From Caldilineaceae bacterium SB0664_bin_27 (GTDB taxonomy: Bacteria; Chloroflexota; Anaerolineae; Caldilineales; Caldilineaceae), in contig VXRG01000141.1 of NCBI GenBank assembly GCA_009838625.1, positions 26,427 through 76,143 of the forward strand: a DNA stretch of 49,717 nucleotides. The letters run 5' to 3'. Shown piece after piece: positions 9,208 to 18,824 of this stretch. Position numbers and translations under genes: made by a program. The notes below the pieces were generated by a model. The model had not been told where the DNA came from. It saw nothing but the letters and a program-made list of their open reading frames with translations, and did not search any database. How positions within the stretch are numbered: position 1 is the first letter of the stretch; the number at the start of each line of letters is the position of its first letter.

Positions 9208-9741
9208 CTATCCCGTCCTGGTTACCCCGCGGACCCCATATTCGCCTGCCTTTCGCATGAATTCCCTATAGGGCTTACAGATTCTACTTGCGTCCTCGTG
9301 AGCGATTTGGAGGAGCGACGCGATTTCCTCGTACGAAAGCGGATTAGTCAGGCGCACGCCCAGCGTCAAGACGGCATCTTCGACTGGGTCGGCGAGCCGG
9401 TCAGCGCCGTTCACGATCTGCTGTTTCTGAAAAGATTCCCTCCCACTGTTCCCAAACGCTGCATTTTCCCACATCGCGCGCGGCCGAATTGCCTTGCGGG
9501 GCGACCGTCGTGCAAAGGTGAGGGCAGGGCCATCTTCTCCCGTCGTGCGCAAAAACTCCTTGTACGGTTCGCAGATCTTGCTAACATTGTCGTGAGCGAT
9601 GCCGAATGCCGACGCGATTTCCTGGTACGAGAGCGAATCGCGCATCCGCACACCGAGCGTCAAAATGGCATCGTCAATGGGATCGGGCAATCGAACCTCG
9701 CCACTGACAGTTCGTTTGAGGAACCGACTATCTGCGCACAT
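9208..9741 (-). CDS. Protein with two tandem helix-turn-helix modules
   Basis: A 177-aa protein starting at ATG 9739-9741 behind a strong GAGGAGGT site. It contains two copies of one module at residues 20-65 and 118-163, identical at 28 of 46 aligned positions by my count. Shared features are DP(I/V)(D/E)DA(I/V)LTLGVR, LSY(Q/E)EIAS, IAH(D/E) and IC(E/K)PY(K/R)EF. The segment SYEEIASLLQIAHEDASRI resembles a sigma-70 region-4 or YlxM type helix-turn-helix, so DNA binding is likely but inferred. A basic linker (ARRSPRKAIRPRA) joins the copies. The DNA repeats are recognisable too, pointing to internal duplication. The product is not a known family to me. It is convergent with the CapA-like gene. 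Confidence 0.75.
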   Translation of the reverse strand: MCADSRFLKRTVSGEVRLPDPIDDAILTLGVRMRDSLSYQEIASAFGIAHDNVSKICEPYKEFLRTTGEDGPALTFARRSPRKAIRPRAMWENAAFGNSGRESFQKQQIVNGADRLADPVEDAVLTLGVRLTNPLSYEEIASLLQIAHEDASRICKPYREFMRKAGEYGVRGVTRTG

Positions 9742-10048
9742 GGCGGACCTCCTCGGAATGAGAGCGATGGATCAACGTATCCACCTGCAGGGCTTTGCCC
9801 AACATTTTGGTCGAAGAGCAGACTGAGACCAAATCGCAGTTTGGTTGTGGGAGTAGTGAGCCTCCGCAAAGTAATCGTACAAATTGTGCGTTCAAGTTGA
9901 GAACGCGCTTAATTGCGTGTTACGTATTGCGTTAAGGCTGCTCTCCATGGTATTGACCCGATAGCAGGGCGTTTCGTAGTCATGCGGTCCGACGAAAACA
10001 AAGTAAGTTCAGGGTCACTCAGCGGGGGAAGTGGGCGGGCCGTCTGCT
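9742..10048. other. Intergenic region upstream of the tandem-HTH gene
   Basis: 307 bp lie between the AIM24 stop and the tandem-HTH start, both on the minus strand. The half near 9860-9950 is AT-richer and probably holds the promoter for the HTH gene, but I see no clean -35/-10 pair. No gene or strong hairpin is evident. Confidence 0.5.
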
Positions 10049-10711
10049 TCAGCCGGATGAGTTGGCGCGGTAGTTGCGTTTGAGAGTCTGGAGCAGTACG
10101 CGTCCGGGGCCGCGCAGGTTGGTCATAAACAGCCCTTCTCCGCCGAAAATCATTCTACGGCAGCCGCCCACGCCGCGAATGTCGTAGTCGATGCCCGAGG
10201 AAAACGCGGCGAGATTGCCGGTGCTGACAAGGAGTTCTTCGCCGGCGGCCATTTGCCGTTCGTAGAAGTCGCCGCTACCGTGCACGAGCACAAAGCCGAA
10301 GCCGGAAACTGTCTGCAGAAAGAGGCCGGCGCCGCCGAAAACGGCTGCCCCGGCGCGGCGGGCCACGGTCACGGTGATATCGATATCTTCTCCCCAGGCG
10401 GCGAGGAATGCGCCGCGCGTCGTCGTCACTGGGCCGTCGCGTTCAAGGTCCCATAGTTCAAGGTGGCCCGGTGCGTTGGCGGCGAGGAGAGCGTACTGGT
10501 CTTCGGCTTTCGATTCCAGATAGGTAAGGGCGATACCTTCGCCGGAAAGGCTACGCCTCAAAGCGCCGCCTGCGCCGCCCGGCAAGCGCAGGCTCCACTG
10601 CATCTGGGGGGAATAGGCCATGAGGACGCCTTTGCTCACCCAGGCGTGTTCCCCCGGGGCGAATGCAAGGCGTGCAGACTGGGCAATCTCACCGCTGATG
10701 CTATACTGCAT
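10049..10711 (-). CDS. AIM24 family protein
   Basis: A 220-aa protein of the AIM24/TIGR00266 family, recognisable from the glycine-rich beta-strand pattern, for example GAAVFGGAGLFLQTVSG and GGEGLFMTNLRGPGRVLLQ. The family forms a double-stranded beta-helix-like fold. Its bacterial role is unclear; the yeast homologue is a mitochondrial inner-membrane organiser. The start is ATG 10709-10711, seven bases after AAAGGAG; a longer frame to 10768 would run into the divergent gene. It is divergent from the SUI1-like gene with only 43 bp between the start codons, so the promoters must overlap or lie inside coding sequence. No signal peptide is visible. Confidence 0.85.
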   Translation of the reverse strand: MQYSISGEIAQSARLAFAPGEHAWVSKGVLMAYSPQMQWSLRLPGGAGGALRRSLSGEGIALTYLESKAEDQYALLAANAPGHLELWDLERDGPVTTTRGAFLAAWGEDIDITVTVARRAGAAVFGGAGLFLQTVSGFGFVLVHGSGDFYERQMAAGEELLVSTGNLAAFSSGIDYDIRGVGGCRRMIFGGEGLFMTNLRGPGRVLLQTLKRNYRANSSG

Positions 10712-10754
10712 GCTGCATCTCCTTTCCACTTTCCAGCCAGAAGAAGAACGAACC

Positions 10755-11138
10755 ATGTCCAAGCGCAAGGCAAAAAGGTCGGAACGCAGCGCTTCCAGAG
10801 GGGCGGGATCCCGACTCGTCTATTCGACGGACCCGGAGCCGGAACCCATCCAAAGTCCGCAGGAGCTTCCCCGCAACCCGGCCGCGCCCTTCGCGATCCA
10901 GGGGACGCAACCGGTGCGTGTGCGCCTGGAGCGGAAGGGGCGCAAAGGGAAAACGGTCTCGATTGTTACGGGAGTAAAGAGCCCTGATGTGGGCAGACGC
11001 GCTTTGTTGAAGCACTTGAAAGGCAAATTGGGATGCGGAGGCGCGGTCAAGGGGGCGGAGATCGAGATCCAGGGCGATCAGAGAGAGAGGCTGGTTGTGC
11101 TTCTGAATGAGCTTGGGTATCGGGCCAAACAGGGTTAG
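10755..11138 (+). CDS. SUI1/eIF1-like translation factor (YciH family)
   Basis: A 127-aa protein whose C-terminal ~80 residues match the SUI1/eIF1 fold: VRVRLERKGRKGKTVSIVTG, then LLKHLKGKLGCGGAVKG and EIQGDQRERLVVLLNELGY. In eukaryotes eIF1 governs start-codon fidelity. Bacterial YciH-type proteins are thought to affect initiation or stress translation on the 30S subunit. The first ~45 residues are basic and low in complexity (MSKRKAKRSERSASRG). ATG 10755 follows a weak purine-rich stretch (AAGAAGAA). It is divergent from AIM24 and ends 48 bp before the convergent GlgC-like gene. Confidence 0.9.
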   Translation: MSKRKAKRSERSASRGAGSRLVYSTDPEPEPIQSPQELPRNPAAPFAIQGTQPVRVRLERKGRKGKTVSIVTGVKSPDVGRRALLKHLKGKLGCGGAVKGAEIEIQGDQRERLVVLLNELGYRAKQG

Positions 11139-11186
11139 AGAAAAAGTCTTCAAGGCGGTTACCGAAATCGGCTTCGGATGTTCCGG

Positions 11187-12443
11187 CTAACGCAGATTAC
11201 GGCCGATGCTCCTTCCGCTGTCCACGCCCCTGCCGTCGCCGAACGCTTCGGCTCCGCTGTAGGGATGAATTACGACATTGCGGCCCAGCCGTGCGGCGGC
11301 GGGCACGACGCTGCCTTTGCCAACGAGGGAGAGGCCGGTGTTGAGTCGGGCCGGCAGCTCCGGATTGGGATTATTGCCGTCCGCATAGCCGATGTGCGCA
11401 TCCTGGCAGACGCGCACTTCTTTGTCGATGACACAGCGCTCGACGACTGCGCCCGATTCGATGATGGAATCGTTAAGTATGACGCTATCGCGCACAAGGG
11501 CGCCCTCCCCCACCTGCACACCAGGGGAAAGGACGCTGCGTTCCACGGCGCCTTCGATCTGGCAGCCATTGGATAGAAGAGCCCCATCCACGTCTGCAGC
11601 CGGCCCCAGCTTGACCGGGGCCCTCTCCTGGCTGCGGGTATGTACGACCCATTCCGGAGCATAGAGATTGAGCGCCGGCTCCTCCGCCAGCAGGCTCATA
11701 TTGGCATCCCAGTAGGCCTGAACCGTGCTGGCATCGGCCCAGTAGCCCGGATAGGTGTAGCTATTGACATGACGTTTGGCGACCAGTCCCGGCAGGATAT
11801 CGCGGCCGATGTCATCGCCGCCGGCGTTGCTCAGAACTTCGACTAGGTAGTCCCGGTTGAAGATATATACGCCCATGCTGGCAAGATTCTGCTGGGTGCG
11901 CCTCGGTTTCTCCTGAAACTCGACGACGCGGTCGTCTGCATCCTTTGAGACGATGCCGAAACGATGGGTTTCGTGGCGGCTGACGCGGCGGACAGCGATG
12001 GTGACCGGGGCGCCGTTGCGCTGATGGTGCTCAAGAAAGGGCCGGTAGTCCATCAGATAGATATGCTTGCCGGAAAGGATTAGTACGCACTCCTCCTTTT
12101 GCTGGATTACGTAGTCCAGGTTTCGGCGAATGGCGTCGGCGGAGCCGCGTTGCCAGTCACCGTAGGGACCTCCGCGGTAGGGCTGCAAAAGGCGCACGCC
12201 GCCGCTGGAGCGGTCGAGATCCCAGGGTTTGCCTATGCCGATATGATCGTTGAGGCTGCGGGGGCGGTATTGGGTGAGAACTGCGACATTGTGGATGCCG
12301 CTGTTGACACAGTTGCTGAGAGAGAAGTCGATCAGGCGGAACTTGCCGGCGAATGGGACGGCCGGCTCGGAGCGGACTTCGGTAAGGACACTGAGGTCGG
12401 CGTTGTCGGCGCCGGCCATGATTACGGCAAATGCACAAGACAT
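11187..12443 (-). CDS. Degenerate GlgC paralogue (GlgD-like), predicted non-catalytic
   Basis: A 418-aa ADP-glucose pyrophosphorylase homologue: nucleotidyltransferase domain followed by a left-handed beta-helix of hexapeptides ([20 protein letters not shown]). It aligns end to end with the adjacent GlgC, including [16 protein letters not shown] and [12 protein letters not shown]. The nucleotide-binding loop AGGEGTRL of GlgC is AGADNADL here, so the key Arg is Asp16. The catalytic LSGD is LSGK (Lys126). It is therefore probably a regulatory or structural subunit, analogous to Firmicutes GlgD or the plant large subunit. ATG 12443 lies 10 bases after GAGGA; the TTG at 12452 is too close to that site. 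It starts 47 bp after glgC, so one operon is likely. Confidence 0.88.
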   Translation of the reverse strand: MSCAFAVIMAGADNADLSVLTEVRSEPAVPFAGKFRLIDFSLSNCVNSGIHNVAVLTQYRPRSLNDHIGIGKPWDLDRSSGGVRLLQPYRGGPYGDWQRGSADAIRRNLDYVIQQKEECVLILSGKHIYLMDYRPFLEHHQRNGAPVTIAVRRVSRHETHRFGIVSKDADDRVVEFQEKPRRTQQNLASMGVYIFNRDYLVEVLSNAGGDDIGRDILPGLVAKRHVNSYTYPGYWADASTVQAYWDANMSLLAEEPALNLYAPEWVVHTRSQERAPVKLGPAADVDGALLSNGCQIEGAVERSVLSPGVQVGEGALVRDSVILNDSIIESGAVVERCVIDKEVRVCQDAHIGYADGNNPNPELPARLNTGLSLVGKGSVVPAAARLGRNVVIHPYSGAEAFGDGRGVDSGRSIGRNLR

Positions 12444-12490
12444 AGAGAACAATCCTCGCGGTCCGTTCGCGCAGGGATGCAGTACGAAAG

Positions 12491-13750
12491 CTATACGGTT
12501 TCCCCGTCCTCCACGACGAGGTTTGGTGGAAAATCCTGTTCGCCCCGATCGCTGTTGACGACGACGTTGGTGCCGATCCGCGCGCCATCAGGAATGAAGG
12601 CGCCCTTGCCGATGACGGTATGGCCGGATTCCAGCTTGTCGGCAAACTGCTGATTGGCAGGGGGCGCGTCGGAGGTGGCGCAGCCGACCTGCGCGCCAAA
12701 ACCGATGATGACCTGTTTGTCGATGATGACCCGTTCCACGCGTGCGCCGGGGCCAATCCAGGAATCGTTCATGAGAATACTGTCCTGCACGACCGCACCG
12801 GGGCTTACATAGACGCCGGGACTGAAGATGCTGTTCTTGACGACCCCATGAACTTCGCAGCCGTTGGACACCATGCTCTGCACGACCTGTGACTGGGGTC
12901 CGAACTTTGCGGGCGGGCGTTCCTCCGAACGCGTGGAGATAGGCCAGTTGTCGGTGTATAGGTCGAGAGCCGGTTTGGATTGGAGCAGCTCGAGGCTTGT
13001 TTTCCAGTAGGCGTCGACGGTGCCGACGTCGACCCAGTAGCCGGTGAAGGGATAGGAATAGACGCGGTCGCCGGCGGCGAGCATGGCGGGGACGACGTGC
13101 TGGCCGAAATCGGTGCGAGGGCCGTCAGCGCCCTTTTCCTGCAGGCGTTGTTCCAGTACGCGGCTGTTAAAGACATAGATGCCCATGGATGCCAGATTGC
13201 TGGTCGGCTGTTCCGGCTTTTCGTGGAACCGGACGATCTCATCCTCCGAGTTCGTCTCCATGATGCCGAAACGGTGCGCCTCCTCGATGGGCACGGGCAT
13301 TACGGCGATGGTCAGGTCGGCGCCCTTGCGCTGGTGGAAGTCCAGCATCGGGCCGTAGTCCATTTTATAGATGTGGTCGCCCGAGAGAATCAGGGCGGTG
13401 TCGGCGCTGTGTTCGGCGAGGAAGTTCAGATTCTGAAGGATTGCGTCGGCAGTGCCGGCATACCAATCCGATTCGCCGCGGCCTTGAAAGGGTTGCAGGA
13501 GGCGGATGCCGCCGTGCTGACGGTCGAGGTCCCAAGGCTTACCGATGCCGATGTGTTCGTTGAGACTGTGGGGCCGATACTGGGTGAGAACACCGACGGA
13601 GTAGATGCCGCTATTGACGCAGTTACTGATCGTGAAATCGATAATGCGAAACTTGCCGGCGAACGGAACCGCGGGTTTGGCCCGTTTTTCGGACAGGACG
13701 GTCAGTCGAGTGCCCTCTCCGCCAGCCAAGATCATTGCTACGGTACTCAT
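12491..13750 (-). CDS. glgC: Glucose-1-phosphate adenylyltransferase
   Basis: A 419-aa ADP-glucose pyrophosphorylase making ADP-glucose from glucose-1-phosphate and ATP, the committed step of bacterial glycogen synthesis. The nucleotide loop [11 protein letters not shown] (residues 6-16, Arg15), [15 protein letters not shown], and catalytic Asp125 in [12 protein letters not shown] are intact. So is the glucose-1-phosphate region [20 protein letters not shown]. The C-terminal beta-helix ([19 protein letters not shown]) supports tetramer assembly and allostery. The start ATG 13748-13750 gives the canonical [11 protein letters not shown]; the longer frame adds 35 unrelated residues. It is followed by the degenerate paralogue. 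A good promoter lies 62 bp upstream. Confidence 0.95.
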   Translation of the reverse strand: MSTVAMILAGGEGTRLTVLSEKRAKPAVPFAGKFRIIDFTISNCVNSGIYSVGVLTQYRPHSLNEHIGIGKPWDLDRQHGGIRLLQPFQGRGESDWYAGTADAILQNLNFLAEHSADTALILSGDHIYKMDYGPMLDFHQRKGADLTIAVMPVPIEEAHRFGIMETNSEDEIVRFHEKPEQPTSNLASMGIYVFNSRVLEQRLQEKGADGPRTDFGQHVVPAMLAAGDRVYSYPFTGYWVDVGTVDAYWKTSLELLQSKPALDLYTDNWPISTRSEERPPAKFGPQSQVVQSMVSNGCEVHGVVKNSIFSPGVYVSPGAVVQDSILMNDSWIGPGARVERVIIDKQVIIGFGAQVGCATSDAPPANQQFADKLESGHTVIGKGAFIPDGARIGTNVVVNSDRGEQDFPPNLVVEDGETV

Positions 13751-13811
13751 AGACGACTTTCCAGGCGGCACCTGTGCGGCAAAGCGATCGTACGATTCCG
13801 AATTTGGGTCT

Positions 13812-13840
13812 ATCATATCTGATCGAGGACAAATGCCCAA
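13812..13840 (-). promoter_or_regulatory. Sigma-70-type promoter for glgC
   Basis: On the minus strand TTGGGC (13835-13840) is followed by a 17-bp spacer and TATGAT (13812-13817). It is placed 62 bp before the glgC ATG and would serve glgC and its paralogue. Confidence 0.6.
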
Positions 13841-13898
13841 TTGCGGGCCAGACATGGGACCGGTCGTGCGGGAGGAATGCCAGTCAATGAGACGCCAT

Positions 13899-13927
13899 TT
13901 GGATCAAGTTGCCCGGATCGTTATACT
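13899..13927 (+). promoter_or_regulatory. Sigma-70-type promoter upstream of first GT39 gene
   Basis: TTGGAT (13899-13904), 17-bp spacer, TATACT (13922-13927). It is divergent from the glgC promoter inside the 320-bp region 13751-14070, which shows no other gene. The leader would be about 137 nt. Confidence 0.6.
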
Positions 13928-14070
13928 TGTCGGCGGCACCGGTTCAGGGCATGCCTCGCAGCGGCTGTGTTGAGGACAGCAGCCTGACAGAGCCAGCATT
14001 GTGAATTAATGACAGGATCAACGCGTCTTTCATCTGCCGTTGCTTGACCCTGCGTTCTGAATTGCAAAAG

Positions 14071-16248
14071 ATGGCCGATACAGTTTCCCCTGCGCGGCGT
14101 TCAGCCCCCGCGTCTCAGTCCAGGCAGGATAGTCGCTTCCTCTTCACAGTGATGACGGGCGCTGTCTTGCTCGTGCTGGCGGTTGCGGTCATAGTGCTGC
14201 GTCTTTACCGCCTCACTGAAATCCCGCCGGGGATTTTCTACGATGAAGGTGCACATGGCGTGAATGCGCTGCGTGTGCTGCGAGGCGAGCACGCCGTCTT
14301 CTATCCTGAATTGAGCGATGGACTCGAGGCGCTGATCGCGTATGCTGTTGCTTTGGCGACGTCGCTTTGGGGGCGTTCTGTTCTGGCGATTCGCCTGCCG
14401 ACAGCACTGGCAAGCGTCGGCACGGTCCTGGCTACATTCTGGTTAGGGAGATTGTTATTTGGCGAAGATGAAAGCGGGCGCCCCACGCCCTGGCGGGGCC
14501 TGCTGGTCGGCGGCATGGGCGCGGCCTTACTGGCGATTTCCCTTGGCTACACCGTTATTGGGCGAACCGTTTTCAGAGGCAACCTCTTGCCTCTTTTGCT
14601 CTGCCTGAGTCTTGCTTTCCTCTGGAAAGGATGGAAGCCGCGAGCCGGTTGGGGCGGGACCTGGTGGCAGATTGTGCTGGCGGGTGTGTGCCTCGGGTTG
14701 GTCCCATACACATACATCGCCTCTCGATTCGTCCCTGTCTTGTTTCTCTTCTTCGGGCTGAGTTATCTGCTTCCCTTTCACTCGGATACGTGGCAAAGAG
14801 TACGGGCCAACCTGCCTTATATTGGCCTCTTTTTGGGAACTACCGCTCTGGTCGCGGCGCCGATTCTTCTCTATTTTGTTCTGCATCCGGACCACTTCTT
14901 CCTACGAAGCAGGCACCTCTGGGTCCTGGACCAGGACCGAAGCCTGGGGGAGCCGTTGAAAGCCGTACTGCACAACGTGTGGGTGCACCTACAGGTTTTC
15001 GGTTTTCGCGGTGACCCGCACTGGCGACACAACTTCGGCAGCCAGCCTCTGTTGAACCCGGTTGAAGCGATCTATTTCTGGTTTGGCGTGGGTATGGCTT
15101 TGTGGGGTTGGCAGCGACCTGGCAACCGTCTGCTGCTTCTCTGGCTGGGCGTGATGCTCCTGCCGGCGATGCTGGCTCGAGATGATCTTGTCCCCCATTT
15201 CTTGCGCATGATCGGCGCGGCGCCAGCAATCTATCTTCTCATCGGCGTAGGTGTCTGGGAAGCGTGGCGACTTCTGAGGGAGCGGAGCCTGGCCTTCCAG
15301 CGACAGGCAATATCTATCGCAGCGGGTACGTTGATCTGTAGCATTGTCCTGGTCCAGGGAGTCCTCACCTATCGTACCTATTTCCACGATTGGGCAGAGA
15401 TCCCCGAACTTTATGAGTTGTACGAATCGGAACTGGGTGAGGCGGCCAGCGTGTTGAACAAGCAGATGCCTGCAGAGGAAACGGTCTACCTTCTTCCTTA
15501 CAGAGTCAATGGCCATCCCAGCTTTGAATATCTGTACGAAGGTGCCGCGCCTGCCCATATCATACACGCCAAAGGTCCCGATCTGGCGCCAAGAATCGAG
15601 GCGATCCTTAGCACGTCGCAAGACCCGACTGTGAAAGTCCTGGATTGGAAGAACGACTCCTTCTGGACGGGAGATGGGGATGAAAACATAATCGCTCTAT
15701 TGAGCAAGTATGGACGGTATGTGGACAGCGACGAGTTCACAAACTTTCGAATCCACACTTATGCCGATCTTGCCCTGGACCGCCCTTGGACGTTCTATGA
15801 AGCCCTTGAGCCACTGGCCGTCCGCTACGACGGAGGAATTGACCTGTTGGGCGTTGCCTTGGGGCAGGGCGGCGAACAGTTTTCGGTGCAGGAACAGTTC
15901 CATTTGGATCGGAGCCGCACGCTCTGGTTGGGCTTGAGGTGGCAGACCAAACCTGGTCTGGAAACTGACTTCGCCGTTTCTTTGCGTCTGCACGGTGAGG
16001 ACGGTACCTTGGCATACCAGAACGACGCCGTCTTGGGGAACTCTGATTTCGCCCGCACAAGTCTTTGGTCCGAGGAGGAGACGGTCGACACCCTGTTCCA
16101 TCTTGACTTCCCGGAGGACCTGCCGCCCGGCGAGTATGAACTGAAACTGATCGTATACGACGCCGATACCTTGATTCCAACCGTCGAGATCGATGTCTGG
16201 GAGCCGGAATTTGTTTTGGCGCGCTTGCGGTTGACGGGTACTCAGTGA
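14071..16248 (+). CDS. GT39/PMT-type membrane glycosyltransferase (paralogue 1)
   Basis: A 725-aa polytopic protein of the dolichyl-phosphate-mannose protein mannosyltransferase/ArnT superfamily (GT-C fold). After TM1 comes the first external loop with the metal-binding Asp58-Glu59 (GIFYDEGAHGVNALRVLRGEHAVF), the family signature, followed by about ten hydrophobic helices (RLPTALASVGTVLATFW, VPYTYIASRFVP and MLLPAMLARD). The last ~200 residues are a soluble domain, probably beta-rich (LWLGLRWQTKPGLETDF). Such enzymes transfer a sugar from a polyprenyl-phosphate donor to protein, lipid A or cell-wall glycan outside the membrane; the acceptor here is unknown. ATG 14071 is preferred, though no clear ribosome binding site exists; a TTG at 14044 is possible. 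The next gene is its paralogue. Confidence 0.85.
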   Translation: MADTVSPARRSAPASQSRQDSRFLFTVMTGAVLLVLAVAVIVLRLYRLTEIPPGIFYDEGAHGVNALRVLRGEHAVFYPELSDGLEALIAYAVALATSLWGRSVLAIRLPTALASVGTVLATFWLGRLLFGEDESGRPTPWRGLLVGGMGAALLAISLGYTVIGRTVFRGNLLPLLLCLSLAFLWKGWKPRAGWGGTWWQIVLAGVCLGLVPYTYIASRFVPVLFLFFGLSYLLPFHSDTWQRVRANLPYIGLFLGTTALVAAPILLYFVLHPDHFFLRSRHLWVLDQDRSLGEPLKAVLHNVWVHLQVFGFRGDPHWRHNFGSQPLLNPVEAIYFWFGVGMALWGWQRPGNRLLLLWLGVMLLPAMLARDDLVPHFLRMIGAAPAIYLLIGVGVWEAWRLLRERSLAFQRQAISIAAGTLICSIVLVQGVLTYRTYFHDWAEIPELYELYESELGEAASVLNKQMPAEETVYLLPYRVNGHPSFEYLYEGAAPAHIIHAKGPDLAPRIEAILSTSQDPTVKVLDWKNDSFWTGDGDENIIALLSKYGRYVDSDEFTNFRIHTYADLALDRPWTFYEALEPLAVRYDGGIDLLGVALGQGGEQFSVQEQFHLDRSRTLWLGLRWQTKPGLETDFAVSLRLHGEDGTLAYQNDAVLGNSDFARTSLWSEEETVDTLFHLDFPEDLPPGEYELKLIVYDADTLIPTVEIDVWEPEFVLARLRLTGTQ

Positions 16249-16595
16249 CGGGCGTTCGCAACTCCGTTTGGGACGGTCCACGCTGTTTGCTGTAGATGAG
16301 CCCTCCGAGAATGTGTATAGCCGGAGTTCCTGACCGGGGCTGTTGACTGACGGTCCCCAAACACTCCACGCGTCTTCCCTCGCGGTCATGTATTCCTCGT
16401 GCCGGTTTCCTCTAGCCAAAAAATCGGGTTACCCGTGTTCTTGAATTTTGCTGCCGGAATCTCTATACTTGACGTTTGTGTTCCAATTGAGGCGTCCCGG
16501 CCGTGGTCATTCAGACATAGGTGTTGGTCGGCCCAGATGTGAAGTAGGAAACGCTGGAGGCGCGAGTCTGGTGGTAGGATCACGAGTGATAGGCT
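16249..16595. other. Intergenic region between the two GT39 paralogues
   Basis: 347 bp containing the promoter at 16441-16469. Nothing else recognisable; no strong terminator after paralogue 1. Confidence 0.5.
16441..16469 (+). promoter_or_regulatory. Sigma-70-type promoter upstream of second GT39 gene
   Basis: TTGAAT (16441-16446), 17-bp spacer, TATACT (16464-16469). Its architecture matches the promoters before paralogue 1 and after paralogue 2, which indicates that the two GT39 genes are transcribed separately. Confidence 0.65.
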
Positions 16596-18824
16596 ATGAC
16601 TGAAAGCGAGCCAAGGGCTTCCTTCGAGCAGGGGCGCAGCGCAGCTGTTTCCGCGCAAGGTGGTGCCGCTGCGGCCGTATCGGAGAAGGCCGCCCATCAA
16701 AGAATTCTGCTGGTCACGGGAGGGATCCTGCTGGCGCTGGTGGTGGCTGTTGCGCTGTTGCGTCTTCAGCACATTACGGCATTTCCCCAGGGGATTCAGA
16801 GCGATGAGGGGCCGGACGGCGTGTATGCGCTGCAGGTGTTGGATGGTGAGCACGCAGTATTCTTCCCCGAAGCGGCCAGCGGGCGCGAGTGGATGGGCGT
16901 CTATACGATTGCTCTGACAACGTCCGTGCTGGGGCGCACGCTGCTTGCGTTTCGCTTGCCGACAGCCCTGGCCGGCGCGGGCACCGTCTTTGTCGTCTTT
17001 TGGCTGGGACGACTGCTCTTTGGCCGGGAAGAGACCGGGGAGGAGACGCCTTGGCGGGGGATATTGATCGGGGGTGTAGGAGCGGGTCTGCTGGCAGTTT
17101 CACTGGGCCAGACGATCATCGGCCGGGCTTCGCTGCGGGCCAACTATCTGCCTCTGTTTCTTGGTCTCTGTTTTGCCCTGCTCTGGTGGGGGTGGTCGAG
17201 AACCGCTCAGGAGAGGAGTTGGCGACTGATCGCCCTGGCGGGCGTGTGTGCAGGGCTGCTGCCGTACACCTATATTCCCTCTCGTTTCACACCGTTTCTG
17301 TTTCTCTTCTTCGGTCTGAGTTTTCTGTGGCCGCTGCGTGATGTCACCCGTGAGAGATTGAAGGCTGAACTGCCGCGGGCGGCTATCTTCGCCGGCGCGG
17401 CCGGGTTGGTTGCTGCGCCGATTCTCATCTACTTTGCCCTCCACCCTGAGCACTTCTTCATTCGCAGCAGAGAGGTGTGGGTACTCAACGAGAGCCAGGG
17501 AACGGCGTTGGGCGCGTTTCTGTACAACGTGTGGGAGCATCTGTTGGCGTTTGGGTTTCACGGCGACCTGCGGGAGCGCTACAACTTTGCGGGCCGGCCG
17601 ATGCTGAACCCGTGGGAGGCGTTCTTCTTCTGGCTCGGTGTGGGGATGGCGCTCTGGCGCTGGCAGCGGCAGCCCGCCTATCGATTACTGCTACTGTGGC
17701 TGGCGGTGCTGCTCGTCCCGGCGATGCTGGCCCGGGATGTCGGATTGGGGCCAAATACCCTGCGCATGATCGGAGCGGCGCCGGCTGTCTATCTGTTGAT
17801 TGGCGCGGGTATATGGGAAATGTACCGACTATTGACAGACCGGTGGGGCCGGACACGCATCTTTGGAGAGGACTGGACCAGAGTTTCGATCGCGCTGGGG
17901 GTTGTGGTCTGCGTCGTGGTGCTGCTTCAAGGGATAAACACGTACCGCACTTATTTTCAGGAATGGGCGGTCACGTCCGAGTTTTATCTGGCGTACCACG
18001 GTGAATGGGCGGATGCTGCCCAGGTGCTGAACGCGCAGCCGGCAACGGAAAACATGATTTACCTGCTCCCATACAGATTTGATGAACACTATGGATTCGA
18101 GTACCTGTATCACGGGGACGCGCCCGCCCGCGTCGTCCGCGCGGTGAGGCCGGACCTGGCGCGCAAGGTCGAATCTCTTTTGATGGAGATGGGTGAGGTG
18201 TCCGCCGTGAAGGTGCTGGACTGGAACGAGGAGTTTGTCTGGGCCGGCCAGGGGGATGAAAACCTGATCGCCCTCCTGGGCAAGTTTGGAAGGTACGCGG
18301 GCAGTGAGGAGTTCACCAATTTCCGGCTCCACACTTATACCGATCTCGAATTGGACCGGTCCTGGACATTCTATGAAACTCTTGAGCCGCTGACAGTCCA
18401 ATACGACGGCGGAATCGACCTTGTAGGACTCGCCTTGGGCCAGGGTGAGGAGCAGATGCCGTCGCAGCAGATACTGGAACTGGAAAAGGACCGTTCGCTC
18501 TGGGTTGCGCTGCAATGGCAGACCACGCCAGGCCTGGAGACCGATTATGCAGTCTCGCTGCGCCTGTACGACAGTGAAGGTGCACAGTCGTACCAGGACG
18601 ACCATGTCCTGGGCAACTCGACTTTTGCGCGCACGCGCCATTGGATAGTGGGGGAGCCGGTCGACACTCTTTTTCACCTTGATTTTGGCGCTGATCTGCG
18701 GCCGGGCAACTATGAGTTGCGGCTGATCGTATACGGCACCGAGACAAATGTGCCGACTGTCGAGATCGGTGTGTGGGAGCCGGAGACTGTCCTGGCGCGT
18801 GTACGGCTGGAGGATGGTGGTTGA
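16596..18824 (+). CDS. GT39/PMT-type membrane glycosyltransferase (paralogue 2)
   Basis: A 742-aa paralogue of the preceding gene, colinear throughout; by eye more than half of aligned residues match in the membrane domain. The catalytic loop reads IQSDEGPDGVYALQVLDGEHAVFFPE, with Asp70-Glu71. Conserved segments include RLPTALAGAGTVFVVFWLGR, PYTYIPSRFTPFLFLFFGLS, APILIYFALHPEHFFIRSR and LRMIGAAPAVYLLIGAG. The C-terminal soluble domain (LDRSWTFYETLEPLTVQYD) is also shared. ATG 16596 has no strong ribosome binding site. Its N-terminus before TM1 is about 20 residues longer than paralogue 1. The tandem arrangement points to gene duplication followed by divergence in acceptor or donor specificity (inference). 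Confidence 0.87.
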   Translation: MTESEPRASFEQGRSAAVSAQGGAAAAVSEKAAHQRILLVTGGILLALVVAVALLRLQHITAFPQGIQSDEGPDGVYALQVLDGEHAVFFPEAASGREWMGVYTIALTTSVLGRTLLAFRLPTALAGAGTVFVVFWLGRLLFGREETGEETPWRGILIGGVGAGLLAVSLGQTIIGRASLRANYLPLFLGLCFALLWWGWSRTAQERSWRLIALAGVCAGLLPYTYIPSRFTPFLFLFFGLSFLWPLRDVTRERLKAELPRAAIFAGAAGLVAAPILIYFALHPEHFFIRSREVWVLNESQGTALGAFLYNVWEHLLAFGFHGDLRERYNFAGRPMLNPWEAFFFWLGVGMALWRWQRQPAYRLLLLWLAVLLVPAMLARDVGLGPNTLRMIGAAPAVYLLIGAGIWEMYRLLTDRWGRTRIFGEDWTRVSIALGVVVCVVVLLQGINTYRTYFQEWAVTSEFYLAYHGEWADAAQVLNAQPATENMIYLLPYRFDEHYGFEYLYHGDAPARVVRAVRPDLARKVESLLMEMGEVSAVKVLDWNEEFVWAGQGDENLIALLGKFGRYAGSEEFTNFRLHTYTDLELDRSWTFYETLEPLTVQYDGGIDLVGLALGQGEEQMPSQQILELEKDRSLWVALQWQTTPGLETDYAVSLRLYDSEGAQSYQDDHVLGNSTFARTRHWIVGEPVDTLFHLDFGADLRPGNYELRLIVYGTETNVPTVEIGVWEPETVLARVRLEDGG

